NCBI GenBank assembly: GCA_963680875.1
Contig: OY804590.1
Location: 22,506,640-22,570,639, forward strand
Reading direction: 5' to 3'
From: Bathymodiolus brooksi
Lineage: Eukaryota; Mollusca; Bivalvia; Mytilida; Modiolidae
Length of the DNA: 64,000 nucleotides
A model generated the notes under the pieces. It was not told the DNA's origin, made no database searches, and saw only the letters and a program-made list of their open reading frames with translations. Both the position numbers and the translations under genes were made by a program. Numbering within the stretch: position 1 is the stretch's first letter; each line of letters starts with the position of its first letter. Below, piece after piece: positions 1 to 13,000 of the stretch.

Positions 1-639
1 AATAGCTTCATGATGCAGAATATAATAAACAGGGAAAGACAAGATGTCATTTCTACTCGTTAGAACACGTTATTGAATATTCCTTTGATAATCATTTTAT
101 ATGGAATAAGTCGAAGATAATTCACAAAGATCTATTTTATAAGAAAGAACGTTAAAAAAGCATATGTGAAGGGTGTAAAAAAGGGGGGGTCCCATTTCGG
201 ATTTCCGTTGAGATAAAGTCTTGTAACCCGAGTCCGTCCAACATTAAATAATTACATCTCGAATCCAGATATAGCTTAATCACGAAATCTCGAATTCCCG
301 TGATAGGTCTTTCTGTTCCTCATATCTTAAAAATGAGATTTTTAGTTATTTGGTGTAATTCAATATTCAACTGCAACACAAGTTTAGTAATTTAAGTTCT
401 TTAATTTTTTGTCTATATTAATAACCTCGTAATGTGATGCCGGATGCCATGACGGTGATATTAGTAATATTACTTCACCCGTATTTTGTTTCCTTGTTGA
501 TAAACCCGCTGCAGACAAATGAATTTCTATGCACAAAATATCAATAAACTAACAAAGATTCCGTGATAGGCAGAATAAAAGAGTATGTCTTAAGTGCATT
601 TTAGCGTATGAATAATAATCATTGTTGAAGACCCTGGTG
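1..639. other. No gene seen; AT-rich intergenic DNA
   Basis: No convincing ORF, RNA gene or terminal-repeat structure is visible. A poly-G/C patch near 180-190 is the only compositional oddity. It may hold old repeat fragments, because an A-family tail follows directly. Confidence 0.5.
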
Positions 640-882
640 TGACAGTGAAATGTGAAACAGCAATACAAGCGATGATTTGAGCCGTAATGAAAGCGGGAGG
701 TTTGGCGCTTTAAAATCTTATTCAACCCACCATTTCCTTAGAAATGGCTGTACCAAGTCTGGGTCATTACGGTTTTCACAGTTTTCCCGTTGTTGACTGA
801 TTTTGTCTGTTTATATACTTATGAGTTTTGACTTTCCCTTGGAAGATTGTTCGGAGTTCGGTAATGTTGTTATTACCCTTAT
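640..882 (+). mobile_element. A-family retroelement 3' tail
   Basis: Contains the core GTAATGAAAGCGGGAGG, then a CCTGTACC-like block and an end reading TTGTTATTACCC. The same string of sequence follows the reverse-transcriptase ORF at 47.1-48.0 kb, so this is read as a 5'-truncated 3' fragment of that PLE-like element, in sense orientation. Confidence 0.7.
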
Positions 883-933
883 TTACTTTAAGTGTAAAGT
901 GGGATAGGCGCTCACATTCATTTATATCCATAC

Positions 934-1190
934 AGCAGTATGTGATCGCATGATAGTTGGATTTACAACTGTCTATGCACTTAGTGCCTATCACCACTAA
1001 CGTTGTGAGTTTGAATCCCACTATTCGCGAGGTGTAGTCAACACAACAATATGTGATAAAGTTTGTCAGTGACTTGCGGCAGGTGGGGGGTTTTCTCCGG
1101 GTACTCCGGTTTCCTCCACCTATAAAACTGACCGCTACAATATACCTGAAATATTGTTGAAAGTGGCGTTAAACACCATAACCATAAGCC
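934..1190 (+). mobile_element. S2 tRNA-derived SINE
   Basis: The 5' part has a pol III B-box-like GTTGTGAGTTTGAATCC. The body reads GTCAGTGACTTGCGGCAGG then TTTTCTCCGGGTACTCCGG, and the 3' end is GTTGAAAGTGGCGTTAAACA. At least nine related copies occur in the window. The tRNA origin is inferred from the B box; the SINE superfamily was not determined. Confidence 0.75.
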
Positions 1191-1854
1191 TTAGCCCAAT
1201 GTGGAAAAATAGAAATTGAAGTATAATTAATATTGATACAAGGCTAAAAAAAACTGTATTGACAATAATATTGTTTTCTCCATCTTTTGATCTTCCGCGT
1301 CATAAATTTTGTCCTCTTAGTGTGGTTAGTGAGGGTTAGTTAATTTATTTTATATGTCAAGAAACCATGATTCCGAACTTTTCCTTCCATTAATTGTTCA
1401 CAAACTGCTCCCAGACCTAATAAAAAAGCCCTCGTCTAAAATGACAGTGTATATGAACTAATTACTTTCGATTTATCTCAGAATTGTAATATGATAAATG
1501 GTGATTATTGTAAAAGATATTTTGTATAACATTTAATTTTGTGTCGTATTTCTTAAAGGCATTTATAAATGACAAATCATCTTCTATAATAAGATAATAT
1601 AATGTTCTTACTAAAAGATGATCATATATTTATGTGTCCAATAAAACTGTGATAATTTGATAGAAGGGGGTCGAACATATATGTTTTTACTGTTAATTTC
1701 CAAAAACGCACATTAATTGAAAAGCATATATATTTTGTATTTAATGTGAAACTGTGAGTTTCTTATACTTATTTGCACTGGTTAAATCATGGTAAAGCCT
1801 TGAACTGTCAAAAGTAGTCTAATACAAAATACTTTGTGACTAAGAAGGGCGGTT
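1191..1854. other. No gene seen
   Basis: AT-rich sequence with no supported ORF or repeat structure. It separates an S2 SINE from a D-family relic. Confidence 0.45.
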
Positions 1855-2010
1855 TTGGTCCATAAAACTAGTTAGTCCCCGCCACTTATTTTCAAAGTGC
1901 CTGTACCAAGCAGGAAAATAGAACGGTTTGCCTCTTTTTTCAATTTTTCAATTGGATTTTGGAACTATTCCGAAAGTGTGGTATTTTTTGCCTTTCATTC
2001 TGTTGCCTCT
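1855..2010 (+). repeat. D-family dispersed repeat
   Basis: Shares a CCCCGCC block, a CCTGTACC block, TTTTTCAATTG and a TGTGGTATTTTTTG motif with copies near 23.95 kb and 34.55 kb. Non-coding. Probably the tail of a retroelement, by analogy with the A and B tails. Confidence 0.5.
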
Positions 2011-2021
2011 TATCATGGTTT

Positions 2022-2138
2022 GGTTTATGGTGTTTAACGCCGCTTTCAACAATATTTCAGTGTATCGTGGAGGTTTTATTGGTGGAGAAAATTGGAGTAC
2101 CCGGAGAAAACCACGTCCTGTCGGACAAACTTTATCGC
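2022..2138 (-). mobile_element. S2 SINE, 3' part only
   Basis: The reverse complement shows the S2 body and 3' end (GTTGAAAGCGGCGTTAAACA). The tRNA-like head is missing, so the copy is 5'-truncated. Confidence 0.65.
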
Positions 2139-2654
2139 CTTATCATGAAAAATAACAATAAAGAAAGAGTATGTTATTGTTAATATAAGAGAAAATTAGT
2201 AGACATTTATGATACCTCCAGATGTGACAATCCTCAGTTAAATTATATTATCTTGTACATAGAAACAATATTACCACGGTCTACAATAACGTCCGTAATA
2301 TCAGATTCCGAGTAGACAGCAGGAAAAAAACAAATGAAACCGTAATTGATTCCGCAGTATAATGGTTCGTGTATGTCAAATAATGTTATTGTGAGTGGTA
2401 TTGAAACAACGAAATATAATTATGTTAGTAATAAATTGATGGCAACAGTTTTTGCTATTTATCTCCAGCTGATAAAAACATTAAATTATATTTTTTATTG
2501 ATTTTGCTAAATATTCCTTTTAAGGCAAGAAAAACCCCAAAAACCTAACAAATATATACCTGTACAAAATCTGACATAAAATATTCAATTTGTTGAAGGT
2601 GGTCAGTATTATGTATTAATATAGGATAAAATGAACTTAAAAAAATTATTGCTG
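2139..2654. other. No gene seen
   Basis: AT-rich with no supported ORF, RNA or repeat structure. Confidence 0.45.
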
Positions 2655-3110
2655 CTCGTTAATTTTCTTTGTAGTGTTGTGTATACCAGTGTCTGTCTTT
2701 TGTGCTTTTTCTTTTGAACATTATATTGCCTGTGCAGCATCTGACACTTTTTCTTTTGAACATTATATTGCCTGTGCAGCATCTGACACTTTTTCTTTTG
2801 AACATTATATTGCCTGTGCAGCATCTGACACTTTTTCTTTTGAACATTATATTGCCTGTGCAGCATCTGACATGATACATGTATTCAGTTTGTTGAAGGT
2901 GTTAAGTATTTTGTAGAAGTATAGTATAAAATGAACGTATAAAATGGTCCATATTTTTTGGTGGGATTTCTGTGCTCAATCGGTAATTGTCTGTGTATTG
3001 TTTTGTAGACTAATGTCTGTCTTTTGTCCTTTTTCTTTTGAACACTATGTCTGTCCGTCATCGAATTACAGCTTCCAATTACCATTTGGTAACTTCAAAC
3101 ACTTCTAACA
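2655..3110 (+). mobile_element. B-family retroelement tail with internal tandem array
   Basis: Contains TTTTGTAGACTAATGTCTGTC and TTCTTTTGAACA segments typical of the B tail, repeated in two successive related blocks. Elsewhere B tails follow RT remnants (41.8 and 50.2 kb), so this is read as a truncated retroelement 3' end. No coding potential beyond tandem-repeat artefacts. Confidence 0.55.
2705..2872. repeat. 42-bp tandem repeat, 4 copies
   Basis: A unit beginning CTTTTTCTTTTGAACATTAT and ending in GCAGCATCTGACA is repeated four times almost without change. It lies wholly inside a B-family tail. 42 is a multiple of three, which explains the short repetitive ORFs on both strands. Confidence 0.9.
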
Positions 3111-3348
3111 ATATCCCGGGTGTGTTTGTTGTATATGGACTATTGTTTGGCACCCTTTTATTACATCTTTAGCTAATTAATTAATCTGTTTCTCATTTTC
3201 TCAAAGTTTGTTTGTCCTTAATATTCTATCCTTTTATGCTTAATATAAATTGTTGTTAATCTTCACCTATATACGAACCTAGATTTCTCAGATACAAGAA
3301 GAATTATAAAATAACTTTCTACGACTATTCTTTAGTAAATGAGTGAAT
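3111..3348. other. No gene seen
   Basis: Short AT-rich spacer between a B tail and an inverted A tail. Confidence 0.4.
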
Positions 3349-3562
3349 AAGGGTAATAACAAAATTACCGAACTCCGAACAATCTTACAGTGGGAAAGTC
3401 AAAACTCATAATTATATAAACAGACAAAATCAGTCAACAACCGGAAAACTGTGAAAACCGTAATTATCCTGACTTGGTACAGGCATTTCTGAAGAAATGG
3501 TGGGTTGAATCAGATATTAAAGCGCTAAACCTCCCGCTTTCATTACGGCTCAAAGGTTCCGA
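3349..3562 (-). mobile_element. A-family retroelement 3' tail
   Basis: Begins AAGGGTAATAACAAAATTAC and ends with CTCCCGCTTTCATTACGGC, the reverse complement of the tail found downstream of the RT at 47-48 kb. 5'-truncated copy; no RT sequence is recognisable beside it. Confidence 0.7.
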
Positions 3563-3571
3563 CTTTAGTAA

Positions 3572-3892
3572 ATGAGTGAGTGAGTGATTGCTGTTTAACG
3601 CCAAATGAGCAATTCTGCAGCTATATCATGATAAGAACAAGTTACATTCAATGAGATGATTATGATGATGATATCACCGATACGCTTAATTGGATCTTTA
3701 TAGTGCTAGCTCACTGAAACACCAGTCCATGGGTAGACATGTCGCTACACTCGGACACATTATCCCGATTCCGAGCCAAGCAATCTTTGCTTTTACTCCT
3801 TTAAGCTGTGTGTTTAGCAGAGAAGCAGTTTCGAACCCATGATCTACCACATTCGACGCGAGCACGCTACCCATCACACCACTGATGCGGTT
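3572..3892 (-). mobile_element. S1 tRNA-derived SINE, near full length
   Basis: On the minus strand the head carries a B-box-like GGTTCGAAAC after GTAGCGTGCTCGCG. The body contains GACATGTCTACCCATGGAC, and the end is GTTAAACAGCAATCACTCAC. Length is about 320 bp, close to the 332-bp copy bounded by target duplications at 38945-39925. Confidence 0.75.
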
Positions 3893-4634
3893 GGCTTTAT
3901 CTTAAGATGTCAACTTCTTAATCATATCAATCAGCATGATCATGTATGGCTTACACTATCGAAAATCTGACTCTACTGTGAAATTTTAAACTGAAAAAGG
4001 CCAACATATACAAAAAATGGAAAGGGTAATAAATGCTTAAGACCTTTTAGCTTTGTGTAGCTGGGAAAGACCTTTCAATTGTTCATGTACAATTGACTTT
4101 TCTTTTCAATTTGTATTGTCTTGATCGTAAGAGCTTACTATATACATGTTACAAGAAGAGTTTGAAGATACCAAAGTGGTCATCAGAATCCGTAAATCGA
4201 AGGACAGACACAGTATGTTTAATCTAATTGCATCAACCTTTATTTTTACATTGGGTTGTAATCAATGACGATGTGTCAACACAAAATAATATCCCAAGTT
4301 GTATATTCCTTAGAAACGTCTGACTTTTAATTACCGCGTAATGAAGGTAGTTAAACATACTTTCTTGCTGGTTGTATGCTGAGTTTTGTCTTGTATCTTG
4401 CCAGGTTAGTAGCATCATATGTCTCGTGAAATGTATTATTTTCATGTTCATGTCGTTGTCTAATGTTATTTGATTCCATCAAATGCATTAGGACTCGCCG
4501 TTCTGTACAACAATGCTTCTGACCCAATTATCACGGATTGCTCAAAAACTACATTTTCGTTGGCTCCTAAATTCATACATTGAAAATGTCTTTAAATAAA
4601 TAATATCAAAGTATAATGAAAGAAACTTAAGAGA
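3893..4634. other. No gene; small B-tail fragment near 4155-4215
   Basis: Mostly featureless AT-rich sequence. A short stretch around 4155-4215 (GTAAATCGAAGGACAGACA) is the reverse complement of the B-tail core. No supported ORF. Confidence 0.45.
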
Positions 4635-4870
4635 GAACCGAGGGGTAATCAAAATTAAAAAACCCAGAGACAATGGCAAAATTGGGCTTATAAAACACAG
4701 GACGAAGAAAAAGAGCAAAACCAAACACACACAACACAACACAACACACACAACACAACACAACACAGCACAACACAACACAGCACAACACAACACAACA
4801 CAACACAGAAAACATGAGAAACACGGACACCACCAAGAAACCCGAGGCTGAAGCCATGTGCTCTCGAAGG
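4635..4870 (-). mobile_element. C-family tail with pentanucleotide microsatellite
   Basis: Matches the C-tail order seen at 28.2 and 32.2 kb in reverse complement: GAGAGAACCGA, then CCCAGAGACAATGGC, then AGGACGAAGAAA, then an A/C-rich run. Here the A/C-rich run has expanded into an AACAC microsatellite. Confidence 0.55.
4727..4806. repeat. (AACAC)n microsatellite
   Basis: About 80 bp of ACACAACACAACACAGCACA-type repeats. It is open on the minus strand in more than one frame, giving Cys/Val/Leu-rich ORFs that are artefacts of the repeat. Confidence 0.9.
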
Positions 4871-6372
4871 GTAAGTAGTTTTGTTAGCTATTGGTTCTGT
4901 TCAAGTAAATGTAAAACATCTAAGTGCATAATGCGTCTTGTATCCATTTGGTTGGTGGAACTGCGAAATGCACGGAAATCAGTTCCTCACGAATAGAAAA
5001 TTATTTCACAATATTTTGTATAAAGTTGATCTGATTTACCAGATGACAGAATCGTATTAAACCTATCATTTGTAAATTGTACAAATAAAGCCACATTTTT
5101 ATTGTATTTGCCTGTGGGAAACCATCTTAAGTGCATGTAATGTGTTTGTGTATGTCTGATCTTATTTCGATTAACAGGCTTCTGATTACTCCTTTGATGC
5201 CTTCAACCTTGTCTTATAATCTTTGTGTCAGAGAGTGCCGTTTGACTGTATAGGGTGTTTTTCGTTTATTTCTGTATTTTATATTATATTGATATTAAAT
5301 GATCAGTAACGATATTGTATCAAGTGCATTTTATTTAGCCTCCATACAAATATTCCAGAATAGACAAAGCTGTATATAAGAGACAAAGCCGCAAGCAAAG
5401 TGACTAACAACATCTTGTATTTTAAACCATATAATTGTGCTTTCTGTATTCGAAGTCTCAAATTTAATGTTTGGTAAATGGCGTTTTAAATAGAAACCAA
5501 TTTCCTCTGAAAATCCCCTGGACATTTCGTCAATTGAAATATCCTAAATACAAATCAACACAAATAAAGGAAATCAAGGAAATCGTGACTGTAATGGCAT
5601 TATTGCACGTTATGTCTAAAAGAAGACGCAGATACTTAATTTAGTGTGCATCATATGTTTCTGGATTAACCTTCATCAGGTATATAAAAGTCGTAAGATT
5701 GGAAATAAATTAATTCACAGAGTTTAGGGGCAAGAAAACGAGGCCTACACAGAATAGTCAAAATAGGCTAAGACCATCTATGCCTGAGTGATGGGAACAT
5801 TTTGTTAATAATCATTATAATTAATGTAATTAAACTGATATTATTCTGTTTTATTTATTAACAAATCCCTGATTTGTTTGAAAATTGATTACCTAAATAG
5901 TCAAAGAGGCTTCTTATTCCTCGTTTTAACCCTAAAAGGCAACCGAGATATAGAAATATATTATAGTTTGTCCACTTCGGGGTTCATAACGGCCAAAAAG
6001 TGCGTCCAGTTGTCGTATGAGACGAATCACATACTGATCCTATGTACATGAAGTAAATGCGATCTTTCAATATGGAGTATATAATCCTTGCACATTTAAG
6101 CTATTTTTCAGGATAAGTCATTGGTGCCAGTTTTTTTTTAAATTATTATGTAGTCATGTGTAACGGGATAAAGGAGAACACCATTTAATGGCCACTTGGT
6201 GTTTAAATACATCGTTCTCGTTTGTCAAATATAATTTTTTCCAATCATTAGATATTCGGTAAACCCATGTTTAACAGTAAACATGCCATCGAACATCGAA
6301 GACGATAATTCTAACATGGATTAGTTATTGAGTTATTGGTGTTGATCAGCACTTTCGGTATTGTACAGCTAT
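4871..6372. other. No gene; R-family relic near 5640-5700
   Basis: AT-rich. A B-tail-like scrap lies near 5178-5208, and a decayed R repeat (minus, ATTAACCTTCATCAGGTAT) lies near 5665-5685. ORFs of 60-64 codons here have no recognisable motif. Confidence 0.4.
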
Positions 6373-6680
6373 AAGGGTAATAACAAAATTACCGAACTCC
6401 GAACAATCTTACAAAGGGAAAGTCAAAACTCATAAGTATATAAACAGAAAAACTCATAAGTATATAAACAGAAAACTGTGAAAACGTAATGACCCTGACT
6501 TGGTACAGGCATTTCTAAAGAAATAGTGGGTTGATTCAGATTTTAAAGCGCCAAACCTCCCGCTTTCATTACGGCTCAAAGGTTACGACTGTCACTATAA
6601 CAGTATTTATAACAATACTGGAACAAAATAGGTAAAATAGTTGTCAAAGCAGTACCAAACCCAGTGAAGCAAATGTCAAA
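6373..6680 (-). mobile_element. A-family retroelement 3' tail with internal duplication
   Basis: Starts AAGGGTAATAACAAAATTAC. It includes an extra stretch beyond the other copies (ATTTATAACAATACTGG to CAAAGCAGTACC) that matches the untranslated region after the RT at 48.1 kb, so this copy retains more of the element. AACTCATAAGTATATAAACA is duplicated side by side near 6425-6470. Confidence 0.7.
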
Positions 6681-7225
6681 AACAATATACCAAACGTATT
6701 AGAGAGAACCCACACAGATATAGGCAGGAGAAACTCCTGGCCTTTGGTAGGTGTCTGAAAACCTTAAAACTTTATGTTGGTACCACAGATGGAACCCACG
6801 TCGTTAGCGTTAATCGTATGGACGCAAGTCAACGACATGAAGAACTCGATCACGCAGGACCTTCTAACATTGAATGCTGAGGATATCACTTGAATATAAA
6901 CAAGAAACGAATCCAGCCATTCAAATATTGTGTCTATTTTGTAGCTGTAATACATGAAGACTTGAACAGAATCTTAATTCTTGGATTATGTTAGAATCCT
7001 TTGTGGTAACATAATTGAATATCTTCCTGCTGAACAGTAATCGCTTGATGGACAAGATGTTTTATCGCAAAACCTTGATATAGTTAAAATACTAATGTTG
7101 CAAATAAAGTCGGTTTGACATATTACTAGAATCTTTGTGCTTAGAGTTTGTTTGTCTGTTGACTGAGAGTTAAATGCCATACATGATTATAATACGATTA
7201 CTAAGTTATGGGTATGTGATTTAAC
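6681..7225. other. No gene seen
   Basis: Two 60-codon minus-strand ORFs occur but show no domain or compositional signal. I see no repeat structure here. Confidence 0.4.
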
Positions 7226-7730
7226 GGTGACTTGTGTCTTAATTCTACTACTCGAGCTGTATTGTTATGTGAATAAATTCATTATTATGTTATACTTTGT
7301 TTTGTTTGTGACTTAATTCTACATTTGGTTTCTAGAGGCGTGTGTACTTCATTCTAACTTTGTTTGTATACTACAGTACATTGTGTTCTTCTTGTGTTTA
7401 TTTTTCAAATCTATATTTGGTTGGTGCTACAGTAAATTGTAGGTACTGCGGGACCAGTATATTTGTTTTTATCTTATTGTTTTTACTAGAGATGTATTTA
7501 CTAAACTACAAAATAGTTTGAACTGTAGTATTTCACTTGTAACTAAATGCTGTATTTGATATGTTTTACAGTACAACGGGAACTGTAGATGTGTTTGTCA
7601 CTTAATTCTACATTTTGATTGGTCTACAGTAGTCATCAAACTACGGGAATTGTCAATGTGCTTGTTATTGAATTTTACATTTGGTTGGGTATGCAGTACT
7701 CTCTGCACTACGGGAAATGTAAATTTGTTT
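7226..7730. repeat. Degenerate edge of the 76-bp satellite
   Basis: Several strongly diverged monomers can be followed by the landmarks 'TTTGTxxCTTAATTCTAC', 'CAGTA...CTAC' and 'GGAACTGTAGAT', with variable spacing. Homogeneity rises abruptly at about 7731. Decay at array edges is expected where unequal exchange acts mostly in the interior. Confidence 0.65.
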
Positions 7731-10099
7731 GTGACTTAAATCTACTGTAGATTACTAGAGGTATGTGTGCAGTAGGTTGCACACTACTGGAACTGTGGAT
7801 TTGTTTGTGACTTAAATCTACTGTAGATTACTAGAGGTATGTGTGCAGTAGGTTGCACACTACTGGAACTGTGGATTTGTTTGTGACTTAAATCTACTGT
7901 AGATTACTAGAGGTATGTGTGCAGTAGGTTGCACACTATTGGAACTGTGGATTTGTTTGTGACTTAAATCTACTGTATATTACTAGAGGTATGTGTGCAG
8001 TAGGTGGTACACTACTGGAACTGTGGATTTGCTTGTGACTTAAATCTACTGTAGATTACTAGAGGTATGTGTGCAGTAGGTGTCACACTACTGGAATTGT
8101 GGATTTGCTTGTGACTTAAATCTACTGTAGATTACTAGAGGTATGTGTGCAGTAGGTGGTACACTACTGGAACTGTGGATTTGTTTGTGACTTAAATCTA
8201 CTGTAGATTACTAGATGTATGTGTGCAGTAGGTGGCACACTACTGGAATTGTAGATTTGCTTGTGACTTAAATCTACTGTAGATTACTAGAGGTATGTGT
8301 GCAGTAGGTGTCACACTACTGGAACTGTGGATTTGCTTGTGACTTAAATCTACTGTAGATTACTAGAGGTATGTGTGCAGTAGGTGGCACACTACTGGAA
8401 CTGTGGATTTGTTTGTGACTTAAATCTACTGTAGATTACTAGATGTATGTGTGCAGTAGGTGGCACACTACTGGAACTGTGGATTTGTTTGTGACTTAAA
8501 TCTACTGTAGATTACTAGAGGTATGTGTGCAGTAGGTGGCACACTACTGGAACTGTGGATTTGTTTGTGACTTAAATCTACTGTAGATTACTAGATGTAT
8601 GTGTGCAGTAGGTGGCACACTACTGGAACTGTGGATTTGTTTGTGACTTAAATCTACTGTAGATTACTAGAGGTATGTGTGCAGTAGGTGTCACACTACT
8701 GGAACTGTGGATTTGTTTGTGACTTAAATCTACTGTAGATTACTAGAGGTATGTGTGCAGTAGGTGGCACACTACTGGAACTGTGGATTTGTTTGTGACT
8801 TAAATCTACTGTAGATTACTAGATGTATGTGTGCAGTAGGTGTCACACTACTGGAACTGTGGATTTGTTTGTGACTTAAATCTACTGTAGATTACTAGAG
8901 GTATGTGTGCAGTAGGTGGCACACTACTGGAACTGTGGATTTGTTTGTGACTTAAATCTACTGTAGATTACTAGATGTATGTGTGCAGTAGGTGTCACAC
9001 TACTGGAACTGTGGATTTGTTTGTGACTTAAATCTACTGTAGATTACTAGAGGTATGTGTGCAGTAGGTGGCACACTACTGGAACTGTGGATTTGTTTGT
9101 GACTTAAATCTACTGTAGATTACTAGATGTATGTGTGCAGTAGGTGTCACACTACTGGAACTGTGGATTTGTTTGTGACTTAAATCTACTGTAGATTACT
9201 AGAGGTATGTGTGCAGTAGGTGGCACACTACTGGAACTGTGGATTTGTTTGTGACTTAAATCTACTGTAGATTACTAGATGTATGTGTGCAGTAGGTGTC
9301 ACACTACTGGAACTGTGGATTTGTTTGTGACTTAAATCTACTGTAGATTACTAGAGGTATGTGTGCAGTAGGTGGCACACTACTAGAACTGTGGATTTGT
9401 TTGTGACTTAAATCTACTGTAGATTACTAGAGGTATGTGTGCAGTAGGTGGCACACTACTGGAACTGTGGATTTGTTTGTGACTTAAATCTACTGTAGAT
9501 TACTAGAGGTATGTGTGCAGTAGGTGTCACACTACTGGAACTGTGGATTTGTTTGTGACTTAAATCTACTGTAGATTACTAGAGGTATGTGTGCAGTAGG
9601 TGTCACACTACTGGAACTGTGGATTTGTTTGTGACTTAAATCTACTGTAGATTACTAGAGGTATGTGTGCAGTAGGTGGCACACTACTGGAACTGTGGAT
9701 TTGTTTGTGACTTAAATCTACTGTAGATTACTAGAGGTATGTGTGCAGTAGGTGGCACACTACTGGAACTGTGGATTTGTTTGTGACTTAAATCTACTGT
9801 AGATTACTAGATGTATGTGTGCAGTAGGTGGCACACTACTGGAACTGTGGATTTGTTTGTGACTTAAATCTACTGTAGATTACTAGAAGTATGTGTGGAG
9901 TAGGTGGCACACTACTGGAACTGTGGATTTGTTTGTGACTTAAATCTACTGTAGATTACTAGAGGTATGTGTGCAGTAGGTGGCACACTACTGGAACTGT
10001 GGATTTGTTTGTGACTTAAATCTACTGTAGATTACTAGAGGTATGTGTGCAGTAGGTGGCACACTACTGGAACTGTGGATTTGTTTGTGACTTAAATCT

Positions 10100-13000
10100 A
10101 CTGTAGATTACTAGAGGTATGTGTGCAGTAGGTGGCACACTATTGGAACTGTGGATTTGTTTGTGACTTAAATCTACTGTAGATTACTAGATGTATGTGT
10201 GCAGTAGGTGTCACACTACTGGAACTGTGGATTTGTTTGTGACTTAAATCTACTGTAGATTACTAGAGGTATGTGTGCAGTAGGTGGCACACTACTGGAA
10301 CTGTGGATTTGTTTGTGACTTAAATCTACTGTAGATTACTAGATGTATGTGTGCAGTAGGTGTCACACTACTGGAACTGTGGATTTGTTTGTGACTTAAA
10401 TCTACTGTAGATTACTAGAGGTATGTGTGCAGTAGGTGTCACACTACTGGAACTGTGGATTTGTTTGTGACTTAAATCTACTGTAGATTACTAGAGGTAT
10501 GTGTGCAGTAGGTGGCACACTACTGGAACTGTGGATTTGTTTGTGACTTAAATCTACTGTAGATTACTAGAGGTATGTGTGCAGTAGGTGGCACACTACT
10601 GGAACTGTGGATTTGTTTGTGACTTAAATCTACTGTAGATTACTAGATGTATGTGTGCAGTAGGTGGCACACTACTGGAACTGTGGATTTGTTTGTGACT
10701 TAAATCTACTGTAGATTACTAGAGGTATGTGTGGAGTAGGTGGCACACTACTGGAACTGTGGATTTGTTTGTGACTTAAATCTACTGTAGATTACTAGAG
10801 GTATGTGTGGAGTAGGTGGCACACTACTGGAACTGTGGATTTGTTTGTGACTTAAATCTACTGTAGATTACTAGAGGTATGTGTGCAGTAGGTGGCACAC
10901 TACTGGAACTGTGGATTTGTTTGTGACTTAAATCTACTGTAGATTACTAGATGTATGTGTGCAGTAGGTGGCACACTACTGGAACTGTGGATTTGTTTGT
11001 GACTTAAATCTACTGTAGATTACTAGAGGTATGTGTGCAGTAGGTGGCACACTACTGGAATTGTGGATTTGTTTGTGACTTAAATCTACTGTATATTACT
11101 AGATGTATGTGTGCAGTAGGTGGCACACTACTGGAACTGTGGATTTGTTTGTGACTTAAATCTACTGTAGATTACTAGATGTATGTGTGCAGTAGGTGGC
11201 ACACTACTGGAACTGTGGATTTGTTTGTGACTTAAATCTACTGTAGATTACTAGATGTATGTGTGCAGTAGGTGGCACACTACTGGAACTGTGGATCTGT
11301 TTGTGACTTAAATCTACTGTAGATTACTAGAGGTATGTGTGCAGTAGGTGGCACACTACTGGAACTGTGGATTTGTTTGTGACTTAAATCTACTGTAGAT
11401 TACTAGATGTATGTGTGCAGTAGGTGGCACACTACTGGAACTGTGGATTTGTTTGTGACTTAAATCTACTGTAGATTACTAGAGGTATGTGTGCAGTAGG
11501 TGGCACACTACTGGAACTGTGGATTTGTTTGTGACTTAAATCTACTGTAGATTACTAGATGTATGTGTGCAGTAGGTGACACACTACTGGAACTGTGGAT
11601 TTATTTGTGACTTAAATCTACTGTAGATTACTAGATGTATGTGTGCAGTAGGTGGCACACTACTGGAACTATGGATTTGTTTGTGACTTAAATCTACTGT
11701 AGATTACTAGAGGTATGTGTGCAGTAGGTGGCACACTACTGGAACTGTGGATTTGTTTGTGACTTAAATCTACTGTAGATTACTAGAGGTATGTGTGCAG
11801 TAGGTGGCACACTACTGGAACTGTGGATTTGTTTGTGACTTAAATCTACTGTAGATTACTAGAGGTATGTGTGCAGTAGGTGACACACTACTAGAACTGT
11901 GGATTTGCTTGTGACTTAAATCTACTGTAGATTACTAGAGGTATGTGTGCAGTAGGTGGCACACTACTAGAACTGTGGATTTGTTTGTGACTTAAATCTA
12001 CTGTAGATTACTAGAGGTATGTGTGCAGTAGGTGGCACACTACTAGAACTGTGGATTTGTTTGTGACTTAAATATACTGTAGATTACTAGAGGTATGTGT
12101 GCAGTAGGTGGCACACTACTAGAACTGTGGATTTGTTTGTGACTTAAATCTACTGTAGATTACTAGAGGTATGTGTGCAGTAGGTGGCACACTACTGAAA
12201 CTGTGGATTTGTTGTGACTTAAATCTACTGTAGATTACTAGATGTATGTGTGGAGTAGGTGGCACACTACTGGAACTGCGGATTTGTTTGTGACTTAAAT
12301 CTACTGTAGATTACTAGAGGTATGTGTGCAGTAGGTGGCACACTACTGGAACTGTGGATTTGTTTGTGACTTAAATCTACTGTAGATTACTAGAGGTATG
12401 TGTGCAGTAGGTGGCACACTACTGGAACTGTGGATTTGTTTGTGACTTAAATCTACTGTAGATTACTAGAGGTATGTGTGCAGTAGGTGGCACACTACTG
12501 GAACTGTGGATTTGTTTGTGACTTAAATCTACTGTAGATTACTAGAGGTATGTGTGGAGTAGGTGGCACACTACTGGAACTGTGGATTTGTTTGTGACTT
12601 AAATCTACTGTAGATTACTAGAGGTATGTGTGCAGTAGGTGGCACACTACTGGAACTGTGGATTTGTTTGTGACTTAAATCTACTGTAGATTACTAGAGG
12701 TATGTGTGCAGTAGGTGGCACACTACTGGAACTGTGGATTTGTTTGTGACTTAAATCTACTGTAGATTACTAGAGGTATGTGTGCAGTAGGTGGCACACT
12801 ACTGGAACTGTGGATTTGTTTGTGACTTAAATCTACTGTAGATTACTAGAGGTATGTGTGGAGTAGGTGGCACACTACTGGAACTGTGGATTTGTTTGTG
12901 ACTTAAATCTACTGTAGATTACTAGATGTATGTGTGCAGTAGGTGTCACACTACTGGAACTGTGGATTTGTTTGTGACTTAAATCTACTGTAGATTACTA

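Noticed and set aside
4542..4857. Cys/Val-rich 76-84-codon minus-strand ORFs
   Set aside because: They are produced by the AACAC microsatellite within a C-family tail.
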